From the NCBI RefSeq assembly GCF_932526225.1, contig NC_064040.1, positions 5,555,181 through 5,615,180 of the forward strand: DNA of 60,000 bases, given 5' to 3'. The notes below the pieces were generated by a model. That model saw only the letters and a program-made list of their open reading frames with translations, did no database searches and had not been told where the DNA came from. Positions 39,451-52,700 of the stretch are shown piece by piece (position 1 is the stretch's first letter; each line of letters starts with the position of its first letter). Both the position numbers and the translations under genes were made by a program. This stretch comes from Nematostella vectensis. Lineage: Eukaryota; Cnidaria; Anthozoa; Actiniaria; Edwardsiidae.

Positions 39451-40763
39451 TCAACAATTGGATGGACTCAAGGTCCTCTTAACAACCAACGAAGTAGGTC
39501 TACTCGATTCCTTAGAGCCATTTTTGGAGCCGTTTTTGGAGCCATTTTTGGAGCCGCTTTTGGAGCCATTTTTGTCCACCGCAAGTTCATCCGTCTCGTT
39601 AGTGACTTCCACTGTCGGCTCCTCGTCGTATTTCCTGGTTTGGCCCTGACTGTACCATAACATTCCTATAACAGCCTCTATTCCAGCACTCCCTCCTGTG
39701 TTATCCTCCAATTGCTTCTCCCGCCACTTGCCCTTGTTCTTCTCGTTACTATCACTCACGTGATCATACTTATGGAACTTAGCGTTGCAATGTTCCTCGA
39801 TTTTTTTCTTCAGCAGGTGTATCCTAAACGTGCGCTGGATCACCGACGCCATACGGTTTTCGAAGTAAAAGTAATCTTTAACAGTGGTTACATTGGGCTC
39901 GTTGCGGCTATTTTTACCCGAAAATCGATCCGACAGTCTCTGCATAAGCTCGCCCATATCCTCCTCCTCCACATCGTCCAGTTTTCCTATTACTTTTCGA
40001 ATCAGAGACTGCATCAAATCGACGCAGTAAATCCTGTTATTTGCCTTCAGCGGTACGTTAAGTTCGTCAAACAAGTGGTAACTCGGCTTTGGCATTTGCA
40101 TCGGTGGATCCAGCTCATCGAGGAAGTCCTCTAGCTGGTGATAATAAATAAAGTGCGTAGCTTTAGGGTCGTATTTCTCCCACGTGAGGATAAACGTCTC
40201 CAGGTCATCATCAGTGATTCCTATCTCCTCCTGAGACTGCGCCTCGTTGAAATTCTCCAAAATAACCGCGATGTACATATTAACGATAATCAAGAAAATC
40301 AACAGGATGTAGCTAACAAAGTAAAACACCGCCAACAAAGGCTTGCCGCAATTTCCGCCCATGCCCTCTCCTGGAGGGGTCATTTTTGGATCACAATAGG
40401 GCTCCTGGACCATCATAGGGTCCAGTATGGTGTTCCAACCTGCCGCAGTGCCGATTCGGAACAGGAGAAGCATAGAATTGCCGAACGTCTCGAAGTTGAC
40501 GACGTCGGTAATGCCGTTTGTTTTCTTCACGTAAGCGAATGAGGACATCCCGATGATGGCATAGATAAAGATGATGAGAAAGAGAAGAGTGGCGATGTTA
40601 ACCAGGCCGGGGAGGGATTTGACGAGGGCGAACAGAAGACGTCGCACGCCTTTAGCACCCTCGAAGAAACGCAGGAGCCGACCAATCCGGAATACACGAA
40701 CTACTCGAAGCAGACCGGGGGAGAAGGACATTTTGATCTTCATCACATCGTCCAAGATGATAC
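39451..40763 (-). CDS. NaV2.5: Sodium channel exon e23: DIV S4 to C-terminus
   Basis: 1313 bp, 437 codons including the stop. S4 [17 protein letters not shown]5, pore [12 protein letters not shown] (filter Ala), S6 [20 protein letters not shown] with the Phe and Tyr positions used by local anaesthetics in mammals. Then the EF-hand-like [12 protein letters not shown]...DELDPPM region and an IQ motif ([14 protein letters not shown]), the calmodulin site. The tail has five NGSK/SGSK tetrapeptides encoded by a 12-bp repeat, ending SPSNC. No clear nearby AATAAA was found on the minus strand. Confidence 0.96.
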
Positions 40764-43700
40764 CTGAAAAAGGGAATAGAAAGGGACACAGAGTCACATC
40801 TGGCCTTTGAAACCAAAAATAATTAGTGACAGATTTCCTCAGACAATTCACTACCATATGCCATATGCTGCTCTAGACTGTCGTTAACAAGCTGTGATAC
40901 CTAAGATGGTAATCGTCTGAACTGTTTTATTCCGGGTCTTACCAATAATAGAAAAGATGACGATAACAAAGTCGAACAAGTTCCAGGCTTGTTTGAAGTA
41001 ATCCAGTCGGAGTGCTATCAGCCGAATGCAAGCTTCGACGACAAAGATGCCCGTAAAGATATAGTTGAGGTCAAGTGTAGGCCGGCCAAAATACCGGACA
41101 ATAGTCAAGGATAACAACGACAAAATAAGCAATGCTTAATGCATGCGCAGTGACCAATTGTTAATTGCCAAAGATCGCGCATGACAGAATCTGCATCAGA
41201 ATAGCTTATTTTTTCAGAAGAATTCGTCCCCGACCCCAACATCTAATCTATTAATAACTATTTCCCTGTAGTGCACTAAATATTTTCTAAACGAGGTAAC
41301 ACGATGGCAACTTCACAACTGCATTTGAACCAATAATAAACAATTTACCCAATTTAAAAACTTCCCCACATCAGCCGATAAATACGGGTGCTTTTTTACT
41401 TGGAATTGTTCTAGGATGACAGAATGACCACTGACAAAGCAACATGTTAAAGGATATCTAATGCGATCTTGAAGTCTTCGCTTTGGTTGTGGTGCTGCAG
41501 CATCATCGTCACCATGTTCGTCATGATCACCGCCATGATCATCACCTCAAACTTGCGCTGGTGAATGAGGTCGAACACCCACGCTCTCCATGCCGCCTGG
41601 AACACAGACAAAAAATAATTACAGAAAACTTAACACATAACTAAATTAATTCAACGCTTGTTTACAACAAGGACTTTTACATGTTGCTACGCATCTAGGG
41701 TTTTGTTTCACAATGGTGACACTTGGTTACACAAAGCTTTACTATTTTAATAGAAGAGCAGGAAAAGATCTCTACTCTCAGACATTGAGCGTCATGGTCA
41801 AACCTTGGGTCTCTTGGGCTGTTTCTTAGGTTTTCGGTAGTAAGTTTTCTTGATTGTATTCACCCAGCTCCTCTGACTCGCCGTTAAAAGGAAACCAAGA
41901 GATCCACTGTCTTCGTACTGTAAAAAACAAGAGAGCCACCTTAAGCAGGGTTCCAGTTAGACATCAAATGTACACGGCCAAGGAACACACGATGGTAGAA
42001 AACAATGGCTTTCGCCGAAAGTGTTTTTCAGGGTCACGCCATCCTAGCCGACACAATGAGTGGTCATCTTACGCGGGGAGCCAAACACATACACTTATTA
42101 GGGAATTGATCAAGTGGCCGCTTTAGCAAGGTTACCTGTTGCTTGAGACGGTTGAAGTTATCGATGATGACGCCAATAAACAGGTTGAGGAAGAAGAAAG
42201 CACCCATGATGATGAAGATGACGAAGTAGAAGTACGCGGGAAAAGTGGCTTCAAAGCGGGGTTGTTGGTATACCTGAGAAAAAACAGGGCGATATTTTAA
42301 TGTCCTCGTACAAGTGTTTCACCCAGATGAAAAATCACCCATCAAAAGTGAGGAGAGAGAAAACAGACTTACCTCAGATGAATCCACAGCGTCATTCATG
42401 ACCTCAAACACGCCTTCCAAAGTAGCCTGTTGAAATAACAACGCAGAATGTTTATCAGTTATCGTACATCTGTGTACTGGGTAAGGTATAAAATTCATGG
42501 TACAACCTCTAGAATACGGTCACCCTCGGGTGTAAGAGGTGTATACATTCGTGCATATAGAGGCAGGGAGGAGGGGAGCAGGGGGAGGGGGGTGTAGGAG
42601 GATCGATATCATAGCACCAGTCCCCTCCCCCTAACCCTCCCCTGAAATATTTTTTCTTTCCCCTCAAGTTTTGAGAAATTGTCCTTACATTATTGCAAAT
42701 ATTATGTATCAAAAAAAGTTTCAACAAGAATAATAATGTTTCAAGTATACTTACAACTTGAAAGAGAGCAAGAAATCCGTTGAGAGAGCTGTCAAAATTC
42801 ACTTTTGAGTTGGTCCAATTTTTAGCAGTGCCGTTAGCCATCATCTCCAAGCACGTTTCCCTAAACCAGAGAATTCCAAAATAACCAGTTATCACTGAGT
42901 AAAACAATCCCAGATGGGATTTAAACTCAGCCTATGGGATGTATATTGTGTTCTTACAATGTTGTAAGACCTCTCCTAGTGTTATGGCAGGAAATGAATT
43001 ATCATTATTCGAATGGTGTTCGAATTACATGAGAACCCAAAGATCTCGAACTCTGCAAAAATTTCAAGTAAGCGGCGAGTTTGATTTATCTGAGTAGAAA
43101 TGAATGAAAATAGTATTTAGGCAAGCTATACGTGTCCGTCTTATTGGGGTTTTACTTGTGAACAACCATGCGAGCAATGCTTGGCGAGGTTGGCGCTGAT
43201 TGGCCGAGGCTCTAAAGCCATTGTCCCCCCCCCCCCCTCTAGCTTGTTCTCTTGATACACAAAACACGTATCTAAGAGTGACTTACTTGTCTGGGCAAAT
43301 ATTATGGTCTATACGGATTCCGTCTTTGTCAACGCATTTCCAGAACTTTCCACCGAACAATTGGTAGCCGATAATGGCGAAGATGAGCCAAAAGATCATA
43401 CAGACGAGCAACACGTTTGAAATGGCAGGCACGGCATGAACCAGGGAATTGACAACGATCTAGGAAACAACCAAGAAATTGTAACCACAGCATAGAGTGA
43501 AGAAACTTTCGCTAGAACGAGTGACGGGCGGTAGATAAATTGGACTTACGAAGCCAAAGCGCGTGGTAAGAAAACCATAGTTTTGAATGTACCAGTCACC
43601 TAAGATAGCAAGCTTTCAATCATATCCTGTAGCGCTTTTTTGTCTACGATTATTGGCAAAGTAAAACCCTTGTCACAACTAAGATATACGCACGACTATT

Positions 43701-46700
43701 TTTATAGTCAGATAGATAACGTCTTACGGTTTGAGCCTGCGGTACTGGGCAGGTGGCAGCGTTACCTTCATTCCCTCGAATCGTGAGATGGCGCGAAGAG
43801 GACGCAGAGCTCGAAGAGACCGGAATGCATTCAAGTTCTCATTACCACTTATACTGGCGAGAGAGATCTAGAAATGACAACAGCCATCAATGTTTCCACA
43901 ATTCCCATTTCATTGAAATTTCTTTTGTTTAGAGAAGAAAAGTAAAGGTACGGTGGAACACCTTTCAGACGACCACTTAATAAGAACACCACATATTTTC
44001 CATACATCTCAATCCGCTTAATACAACCACGCAGTATAAAAACTTACGGCAACAATGAAGGAGTCTAGACAGTTCCAGAGGTTGGAGAAGTAGCCGACGA
44101 TACCGAATCCAAGGAGTTTAAGCAACATTTCCACCGTGAAGGTAACCGCGAAGGTGTAGTTCATGTAGGAAAGAATTGCTTTCAGCGTTGGTTGACTGTC
44201 CAGATGAATGTCCTCAAATACCTAACAAGCACAAAACATGGATATAAGAGATGATCATTGGTCGTAGATATAAGGGAGAAGCTTTAGTTTTGTGAAGGTT
44301 GATTAGCGCAGATCTCAAAAGTATTGATGAATAACGACACAAAACGATACAAAAAGGTGATTATTTCTTTTAACTATATTCATAATCCAAAAGTATCTAG
44401 CTAAATAAAATTACCTGGATACTCTTTTTAAAATGATTCGTGTACTGATTTGTCTTACAACAAGAATATCTTTTCATAACGGTTTTCCTTAGTCCTCGCG
44501 GCTAAGTACCCCAATAAAGATAACGCTAAGGTTATAATAAGAGGTTAGAGTGACTAAGGGCATGATATCAACATTCTTATTGGTATACTTGGACATGAAT
44601 TTATAACCGGTCCCTTCCCTTCCCTCCCTTCCACTCACCAGCGTCAAGCTGCTAATCCCAATCATCACCAGTATAAAGAACTCAAAGTATTTGTGCTCGA
44701 TGAACAACAACAGGTTATAACGCAACGAATGCCAGCTCCGACGAATACAAGACTCCTTATAGCTCGTACAGCAGTTGCTCTCACAGTAACAGAACGACGG
44801 ACAGCAGTCACGCACTTTGCTGTTTCCTGTCACGATATCCGTGTCCACCGTGACGATCGTGTCACGCTTGGGGTCGTGGTTGGGGCTGGCGCAGGGAATG
44901 CGCGAATCGATGTCACCAAGACTCAGATCTTTGCAGCTCCTTGAGCTCGCTGAGAGCCGCGAGTTGCCATTGGGTAGAACAGGGGCGTTGCCATTGGCAA
45001 CAAGGTCCCCGTTGCTTAGGTTGTTCTCGTTGGGTTCTAGGAGGTCGTCCTCGCTTTTACCTGGGTTCATGTTAGGTTTCTTGGGGCTCAATTCGGGCTG
45101 GTCTCGGATACGATGTGCGGCTTCGTCGACTTCTAGCATCGTGGTCAGACTTTTGTTGGTGTCATTAGGTAAGGAGTGCTTTTGGCGTTGAGCCAGGGAT
45201 GGGTTGCCTAGGGTAAGAGATACCTCATTTAGACTTTCAAAGTGTTAAAGGAAACGTGCATCCTATCAACCCATGTCTCCTGTGGACCGCTAATGTCAAG
45301 TAAATGAATTCCTAGAACTGCTACAAGTGGTGTGTGCGCTCTCGTTTATCCTACCCATGGACTCCTATGCCGGACAATACCAGCCATAGTGTGTTTAGCG
45401 AGCCCAAAGGGTTGGGAAAGAAGAGAGTAGACGAGGCGCGCGCTAGGGAGAGGGCGCGCGGGATCTATCACTCGTTTTACCAAGCCCTGCTATGCAGCTT
45501 GCTATGCAGGCTAGCCATGAGAGTAACCCACATTAGACCTTTGCGGGCTTCTATAATATGGTGGGGGTATTATTTTTACTCTGGCCTTTTGTTTAATTCT
45601 GCTCAATACCAAGTGAATGAATTGGTTAATTAGAATGCGCATTTGACGAATAGAAGTGCCTGAATCAACGCCGTCACCGTGTGTTACCTGAGTTGCAGTT
45701 GCTGTAGCCATTGGTGTTGTCTGCAGCCACTTTACCGTTAAATTCCGAGAGCTCCATGCTGTTGTCTTGGTTGACGGCCTCTGCACTCTTGCAATTCGTA
45801 AGCGTATTGGCAGCCTCCTTCTTGTTCTCGTTCTCATCCTCATCCTGCTGACGTATCATCTCACTGTTCTCGTCCTCGCTGTCCAATTCGTCTTCCGGTC
45901 CGACTTTGCTTCGGCTCCCGGACACCTTTTTCCGTCCGAGAAGCCGACTGATCTGTAGGCGGGATTTCTTCCTTGACTTTTTCTTTTTGGCCTCCTCCTC
46001 TTTCTTTTTCTTGGCCTCCTCGTCCTCCTCGTCACTTCCCAAGTCTCCACCGAACGAGTTCAGCAGCAGCGCAAGAAAGAGATTCAAGATAACGAAATTA
46101 CCGATGATAAACGCGGGTAAAACGAACACAATAGCAAGCGAGGAGATCTTCATGGTGGCCCACAAGGGTTCGATCCATTTACCACATAGAATACGAAAGA
46201 TCATCATAAACGAGTGGCCAAAATCGTCAAAGTTCCACCGGACACGCTCGCCATCGTTATTTCTTATCTTGTCTCTGAACATCTGCATACCGACGACGGC
46301 GAACATGTACACAATGATGCCAAGGATGACAATGATGTTTCCCACTGCGCCGATACTCTTGCCGATCGTATTGAGCAGAGCACCCATGGTCTTCCATGAC
46401 TGAGCCAGCTTGAGCACACGGAGCTAAAGAACATAAAAGATAGAAGAAAAGAGTAGGCTAGGTTAGTCGAGTGTTGTTGGCATAAGGCAAGGTAAAGGCT
46501 GATTTAGACAGCACGATTTAGTCGTATGCGACCTTCCTACGACATGTCTTAGCCCTGAATTACACACTACGACTTTCGTAGCCGAGCATCGTAGCGGAGT
46601 CGTAGGCTGATTTACACTCTACGACTCGAGTTGTAGATGTGTCGCAGGCAGGAGGCATACGACTAAATCGTGCTATCTACAGGGTGTCTCAAAAGTGCGT

Positions 46701-49700
46701 GCCCCTTTTTTAAGAGCTCATAAAAATATTTTGAGTAACTATGACCAAAGCAAATTAACACAAATTATAGATTTATTAGTCAAGATTTAAGTCAAGATTT
46801 ACATGTCCAAATATCAGTATCCAGAGTGTCCGCCTTTGCATTTTATGACGTTCTCATGCTCTTGAGCATGGAGTGAGACAACGCCTGTAATGTGGCAACT
46901 GGTACATTTCTCCAGGCTTCCCGAAGACGCTTCTTCAGGCCATTCAGCGTCGTTGGTTGAGGATCCCTGTGAACTGACTGATCTATCAGACCCCAGACGT
47001 TTTCGACTATATTAAGATCAAGTAAATTTGGTGGCCAGTCTTTTTTTTTTATGAATCCCGGCAAGTTCTTGCTGCACCAGTCTTGAGTCATCTGTGCTGT
47101 ATGCGCTGGAGCGCCATCTTTTACGAAGATCATATTTTTCATTTCTAACAAAAAGCTTCCTTTTTTGAAGGTTTTTCTGTTGTTGATCGTCTCGATAACA
47201 AAGGCTTTACTTCCTTTTCCAATATCTGAGAAACGTAGTACTTTGAAGTCCAAGTTTGGTTTTGGAGAACGAAGTGGAGATATGCTAACCCCCGACCAGT
47301 CACTCCGCCCTATATCATCCATTTTGAGCTCTTTCTCACCTGGTACGCCGGAGGAACTTGGCTTCTCCTGGCGCTTCATAGCTTTCAACCATTTTCCCTT
47401 AATAAATCGTTGAAATGTATCCTTCGAGACTTTTTTTACGTTTTAGAACTTTGGAAATCTTCCTCAATGAAAATCCTCTTCTGTATTTGGCTTTTTCGAT
47501 TATTTCTTTGCGGAATCAGATAAAATAGATGGCCTTCCCGTTTGTCTTTTGTCATTGAATTCAGTTTCCCGGGACCATTTCTTTACCCATCTCTCCGACT
47601 TTTCAAGAATTATCGCAATTTCTTTTACCGAAAACTCATTTGATCTAAGAATAGCCGCTTGGAGCTCTTATATTAGAGCTTTTTTTTTAGCTTGTAGAGG
47701 ATTCATTTCTCTTCTAAGCTGTTTTCGTTGCGAAAACGCCTTGAAATGGAGGAGAATATTCGATATCTTCATGCTAAAAAAAATGGCGGGAAATTTATTT
47801 TGATTTGGCGCGCGCGCAACATTTTTGCGGGAAAAGGAAAAAACTTTTATATCCCCCTATTTTTTGCTACTAATTATGGAAGAAAAAAGTACCGCTGTAG
47901 ATTTCTTTGGTTTTCCAGCTTCAGTTTACGTGCAGGCTGGAAATAATGATATTTTTAAAAGGGGCACGAACTTTTGAGACACCCTGTAAATCAGCCTTAT
48001 AGCAAGGAGAGAAAATGTAGCAGAACGCAAGGAAAGACTATGGAAAAACAGTCAAAGCGAGGTATGAGTAAGCTTATCCGTAACACAGACACATGACACA
48101 CGTGAAAAAGAATATTCTGGGATCGCTTACCAGACGGAAGGTCCGGAGTACGCTAAGCCCCGCGCCCGTGATCAACTTTGTGAAGGTCAGCAGCATGTCG
48201 ACGATGCTTAGCACCACTATCGTCCCGTCAAACAGGTTCCACCGGTTTTTCGCGTATTTCTTGAAGCCGAGAGCCATCAGCTTAAGCACCATTTCCAGTA
48301 TAAAGACGGCGGTAAATATCTACACGTGGAGAGGAACAAAAATATGTGACCGTCCATGGGAAAACGTACTAGCAAAGGCTACAAAGGTGGTACAAATAAA
48401 ATTACCGAAACAATATGCACAGAAACAGTTGAAATAGAACTTAACACTTTGTTTCTACATTGAGAACATAATTCAGAGAGTTCACAAGATAAACGTCTGC
48501 GTCATCAAAGGACCGTCAGAGTTTAAACGATTGGTGGGGAACCCGGTAGAAATGAATAAGCCACGTGCTGCTTGATCCAATCCAATTGTTTTTTTTGTCG
48601 TCTTCGTCAACGTTGTGATCTTCGTAATAATACTACTACAACAGCCAAGAGGCCGTTACTGTGATATGGATAACATTGCATACCACACCAGCTTTTCGTG
48701 TCCCGATGTACGATAAATATAAAAGGCACAATAATGTATCGGTGATTCATCGATTAGAGCTAAGTTAAATAGGGTAAACCTTATCTCTAACAACTAAACA
48801 TCTTTGTGTTCCTTGAATAGCGGGAGTTAAGTGCCTTATTTTCCTTATTTAACTTACGTAGTTGAAGATGTCCAAGATCCCTGAGAAAGTACTATCCATC
48901 TCGAAGTGCTCTAGCGCCATGGCTAGCGTGTTGAAGAGAATGCAGAGAGTAATGAACGTCTCAAAGACAGAGTCATTCACGATCTTCAGCGAGACCTGGA
49001 GAAAACACACATTAAAGAATGTCTATCAGTCACACCTTTGTTTACATCTATTACGTCCATTCTTAACGTCTACAACCGTCTACGGACGACATTTACACTC
49101 TATATTAAATCAGCCGATAAAAGAATACGTACACATATTTTCGACATTCACGGATTAACTGGACTGAAACATTTATTTAGTTTTAATGAAACTACAGTGA
49201 AACCCTGCTAATTCGAACTGTTTCTTCTCCCTCCTAGGGTTCGAGTAAGCTATAGGTTCCATTCTGAAATTTCGTCAGCCCAGCCAAAAATAAGAGGTGT
49301 TAATTTAAGTAAAGGAGCGGCGGCACGACTTCAAGAGTACAAAATTGGAATTAAGAGTTTCGCACAGTTTATAGCAAGCAGTACTGCGCATCTTACCTTC
49401 CGAATCCTCTGCAAACAAGTCGGTTCCGCCGGTTCAGTGTCTATCGTATTTTCCAGATCATGATGCGTAGATTCCTCTGCTGTCTGTATCTCAGTTTCCG
49501 TAACCTCGTCCGGCAGTTGGGGAAGGATATCTTCTTCGTACATAGGTTCTACATTGGTTTTACCGTCAAATGAATATGTGGAAGCACTTCGCTTGAGTAC
49601 GGCAAATGCCTTGGCCTGACAGAGTAGCAAACAAAATTAATAAGAAATACATAATTATGTAACGTACATCGTCAAACGTTTCCTGTTTTCTAATGTGGCA

Positions 49701-52700
49701 GTGTACGTCGTCGTTGATGTTGATGTCTCTGTTGTTGTGGCTGAGTCTGTCAAGCAAAAACTTTATACAAAGGACACAGGTGCCCGTTGTGCAGAGGTTG
49801 ACCTGCACTAGGTGCCCGTTGTGTAGAGGTTAACCTGTACTAGGTGTTCGTTGTATAAAGGTTCAGAGGTCCAACTATACCAATGTACTAGATCGATGTT
49901 GAAAATACCTTGAGCTCTTCGTCTTGAAGTGCCGCAGTCTCCTGTTCGTACGACAGCGACACGACGGCAAGGACCAAGTTGATAAGGTAGAATGGGCCAA
50001 GGAAGATGACGAACAGGAAGTAGAACACGTACAGCGGGCCTTTGGTAGCTATTACCTGCATTTACATCAAACAATATGAGATAAAACGTTCAGCGGGCCT
50101 TTGGAAGCTATTACCTGCGTTTACATCAAACAATGTGAGATAAAACGTACAGCGGGCCTTTGGAAGCTATTACCTGCGTTCACATCACACAATGTCAAAT
50201 AACACGTACAAAGGGCCTTTGGTCAACATTACCTGCATTAACATCACATCAGATGATACCTGTCACTCAAGCTAGCTCCACCAATTAGAAGAGACTTTAA
50301 ATGCACCCAATCGAAAACAAGTCCCATGCCTGTCACTAAAACTAACTTTATTACCAATAAGAAGAGGGAAACAACAACCAATCGAATTCCGTATAACATT
50401 TTACACCACCGTTTTTGTTCTGAATTCATGGAATATTAATCACACCGAATGACAAGCCAATAAAGGGCACAATTGCTAAAAGGTCACATGCAGAATGTCT
50501 TGAAAAATTACATATTGACAAATCACAGTGACTGATCACTGTGACCCTATTGTAGCACAAAAAAGACATAGAGGATCAGAATTTCTCAACGAAACTCCAT
50601 CCAGCTTTAACATTTATGACTCCTATAAAAGCATAGTGTAAAGGTCATCACTACTTACACTGTTGTAAATGCTTTCCCAGTAGTCCATCGTGACGAGCTG
50701 TAGTGAAGTCAGCAGCGAGAAGCCGAAATTCTCATAACTGATAAACTGAGATATTGGGTTGGGCCCCGCGTTCTCTAAACAGGTATAATTTGCAGGACAC
50801 ATGCTAGGCAGAGAAAGAAAGAAAAAACAGAACTAAGTTAAGGCACACAATGATGACGATGATGAATCATGGCTGATTGCAATTATGATGAATGATGATG
50901 GTGATAAGGCTGATTGTGATGATGATAATGATGGTGATAAGACTGATTGTGATGAAACAGAACTAAGTTAAGGCACACAATGATGACGATGATGAATTAT
51001 GATGGCTGATTGCAATTATGATGAATGATGATGGTGATAAGACTGATTGTGATGAAACAGAACTAAGTTAAGGCACACAATGATGACGATGATGAATCAT
51101 GGCTGATTGCAATTATGATGAATTATGATGGTGATAAGGCTGATTGAGATGATGATGATGATGATAGTGATAAGGCTGATTGTAATGATGATGATGGTGA
51201 TAAGGCTGATTAAGATGATGATGATGGTGATAAGGCTGATTGTAATGATGATGATGGTGTTAAGGCTAATTGAGATGATGATGATGGTGATAAGGCTGAT
51301 TGTGATGATGGTGAATCATGATGGCGATCCTACTGATTAAGACGATGGTAGTGATGATGATGTAAACCACTCACTTTGTATTTGAGTCGTTGCCACACAG
51401 GACAGCAAACCCGTCACCAGGAAAAACATACCAGTTATCTACAAGAAGACAGATCCAAGTTGTGCTATCATAGTTAACTAAACGTACCAAGCATAGCCAA
51501 CGCTGTAACGCTTTTCAAGCTCGAGTAAGCTACTTTCTTTTATAAATCTTTCGTTAGTAAATAGCTACCCTATTCATTGACCGTATTCGCGTATTTTGCA
51601 CTCGGTAGCCATACATTGCAAAACATCTCGAGTCTTTGAAGCAGTTTTTATGCAGTGTTTCAGATGTCAGACAAGCTATCACTGTATAACTAACTAAATA
51701 CTCGTAACCTAGTTTTCCCAGGGGAGGGGGCACAGAGAACGGCTTACCTGGTGTTTTTAGATATCTAGAGTAGTTAAGAGCATCAAACGGCGCGCCATCT
51801 TTGACGCATTTCTGCGTCATGTTACCACAAAAGAATTGCAAGCCAATAAGCGCAAACACACACATGAAGAAAGTGGTAAGAATCAATACGTCCGACAGCA
51901 TAATAATGGACTTGAGAAGAGTGTTGACCATTGCCTTCAGACCTGCAAACACAAGACAATTACGGAAACAGATCGTAGCATACAAAGACAGAAACACTTC
52001 TAAACGTTGAACTTTCAGCTCATACCTTTTACGGCTGATATCGTCCGCAAAGCTCTTAGAACACGGAAAGTTCTAATCCCCGAAAGGTTTTGCACATCGG
52101 GTAACATAGTAATATAACTGAAACATAAAGACATTGCAAAGAGTTAGTCTTTTCACGAACACACAGTGTTCCTGGAAACTGCCATTGTGTCATCCTAGCA
52201 AAATACTACGTGCGACAAAGCATCCATTTCTACTGATTTTTCGTGAGTTTGGATTAAATTTTTCTCGAAATTTCACCACAAACGCTGTCTTCAAATATTA
52301 AATTAAAAACATTAGCAAACGTGTGGATGATTAAGAGACGTTCACTCTATCCATAGATGCATTGCTGTCGCGGTCTTTAAAGACGTCATAACAACTGTTA
52401 AATTGTTTTAAAAAACATACAGGAAGCTGTTCCCTAGAAGGCTACTCACCCTAAAACAACTACAGAAAAGTCCAGCCAATTCCATGCGTTCCGAAGATAC
52501 GCGTATTTATGGAGGGCGAACCCTCGGCCGATAATCTTGAGAATCATCTCGGCCGTATAAATTGCTGCGAAGACGAACCTGTAAATATAGAGTAACATGT
52601 TAGGCACGGAGCCACCATGCACAGTTTTGAAGTAAAAACATTCCTCAATCACTACCAATCTCCACCAATATTACCATATATTGATGATTCCTCATCAATA

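Larger units (their letters stand above)
46493..48000. mobile_element. About 200-bp palindromic MITE split by a mariner insertion
   Basis: 46493-46679 begins AAGGCTGATTTAGACAGC and its inverted copy runs from about 46656 to 46679, interrupted after ATCTA. It resumes at 47989 with AATCAGCCTT to about 48000. Removing the inner 1.3-kb element restores continuous terminal inverted repeats of about 35 bp, with CGTATGC/GCATACG inside. No coding capacity. No clear target duplication was found. Confidence 0.85.

Noticed and set aside
39712-40810. Plus-strand frames opposite channel exon e23 (also those opposite e12 and e13)
   Set aside because: Antisense shadows of a well-supported coding exon.
41132-41160. 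AG acceptor near 41136 for channel exon e22
   Set aside because: It has the right phase but would add about 20 residues to the short S1-S2 loop; the AC acceptor gives the canonical length and pairs with the U12 donor.
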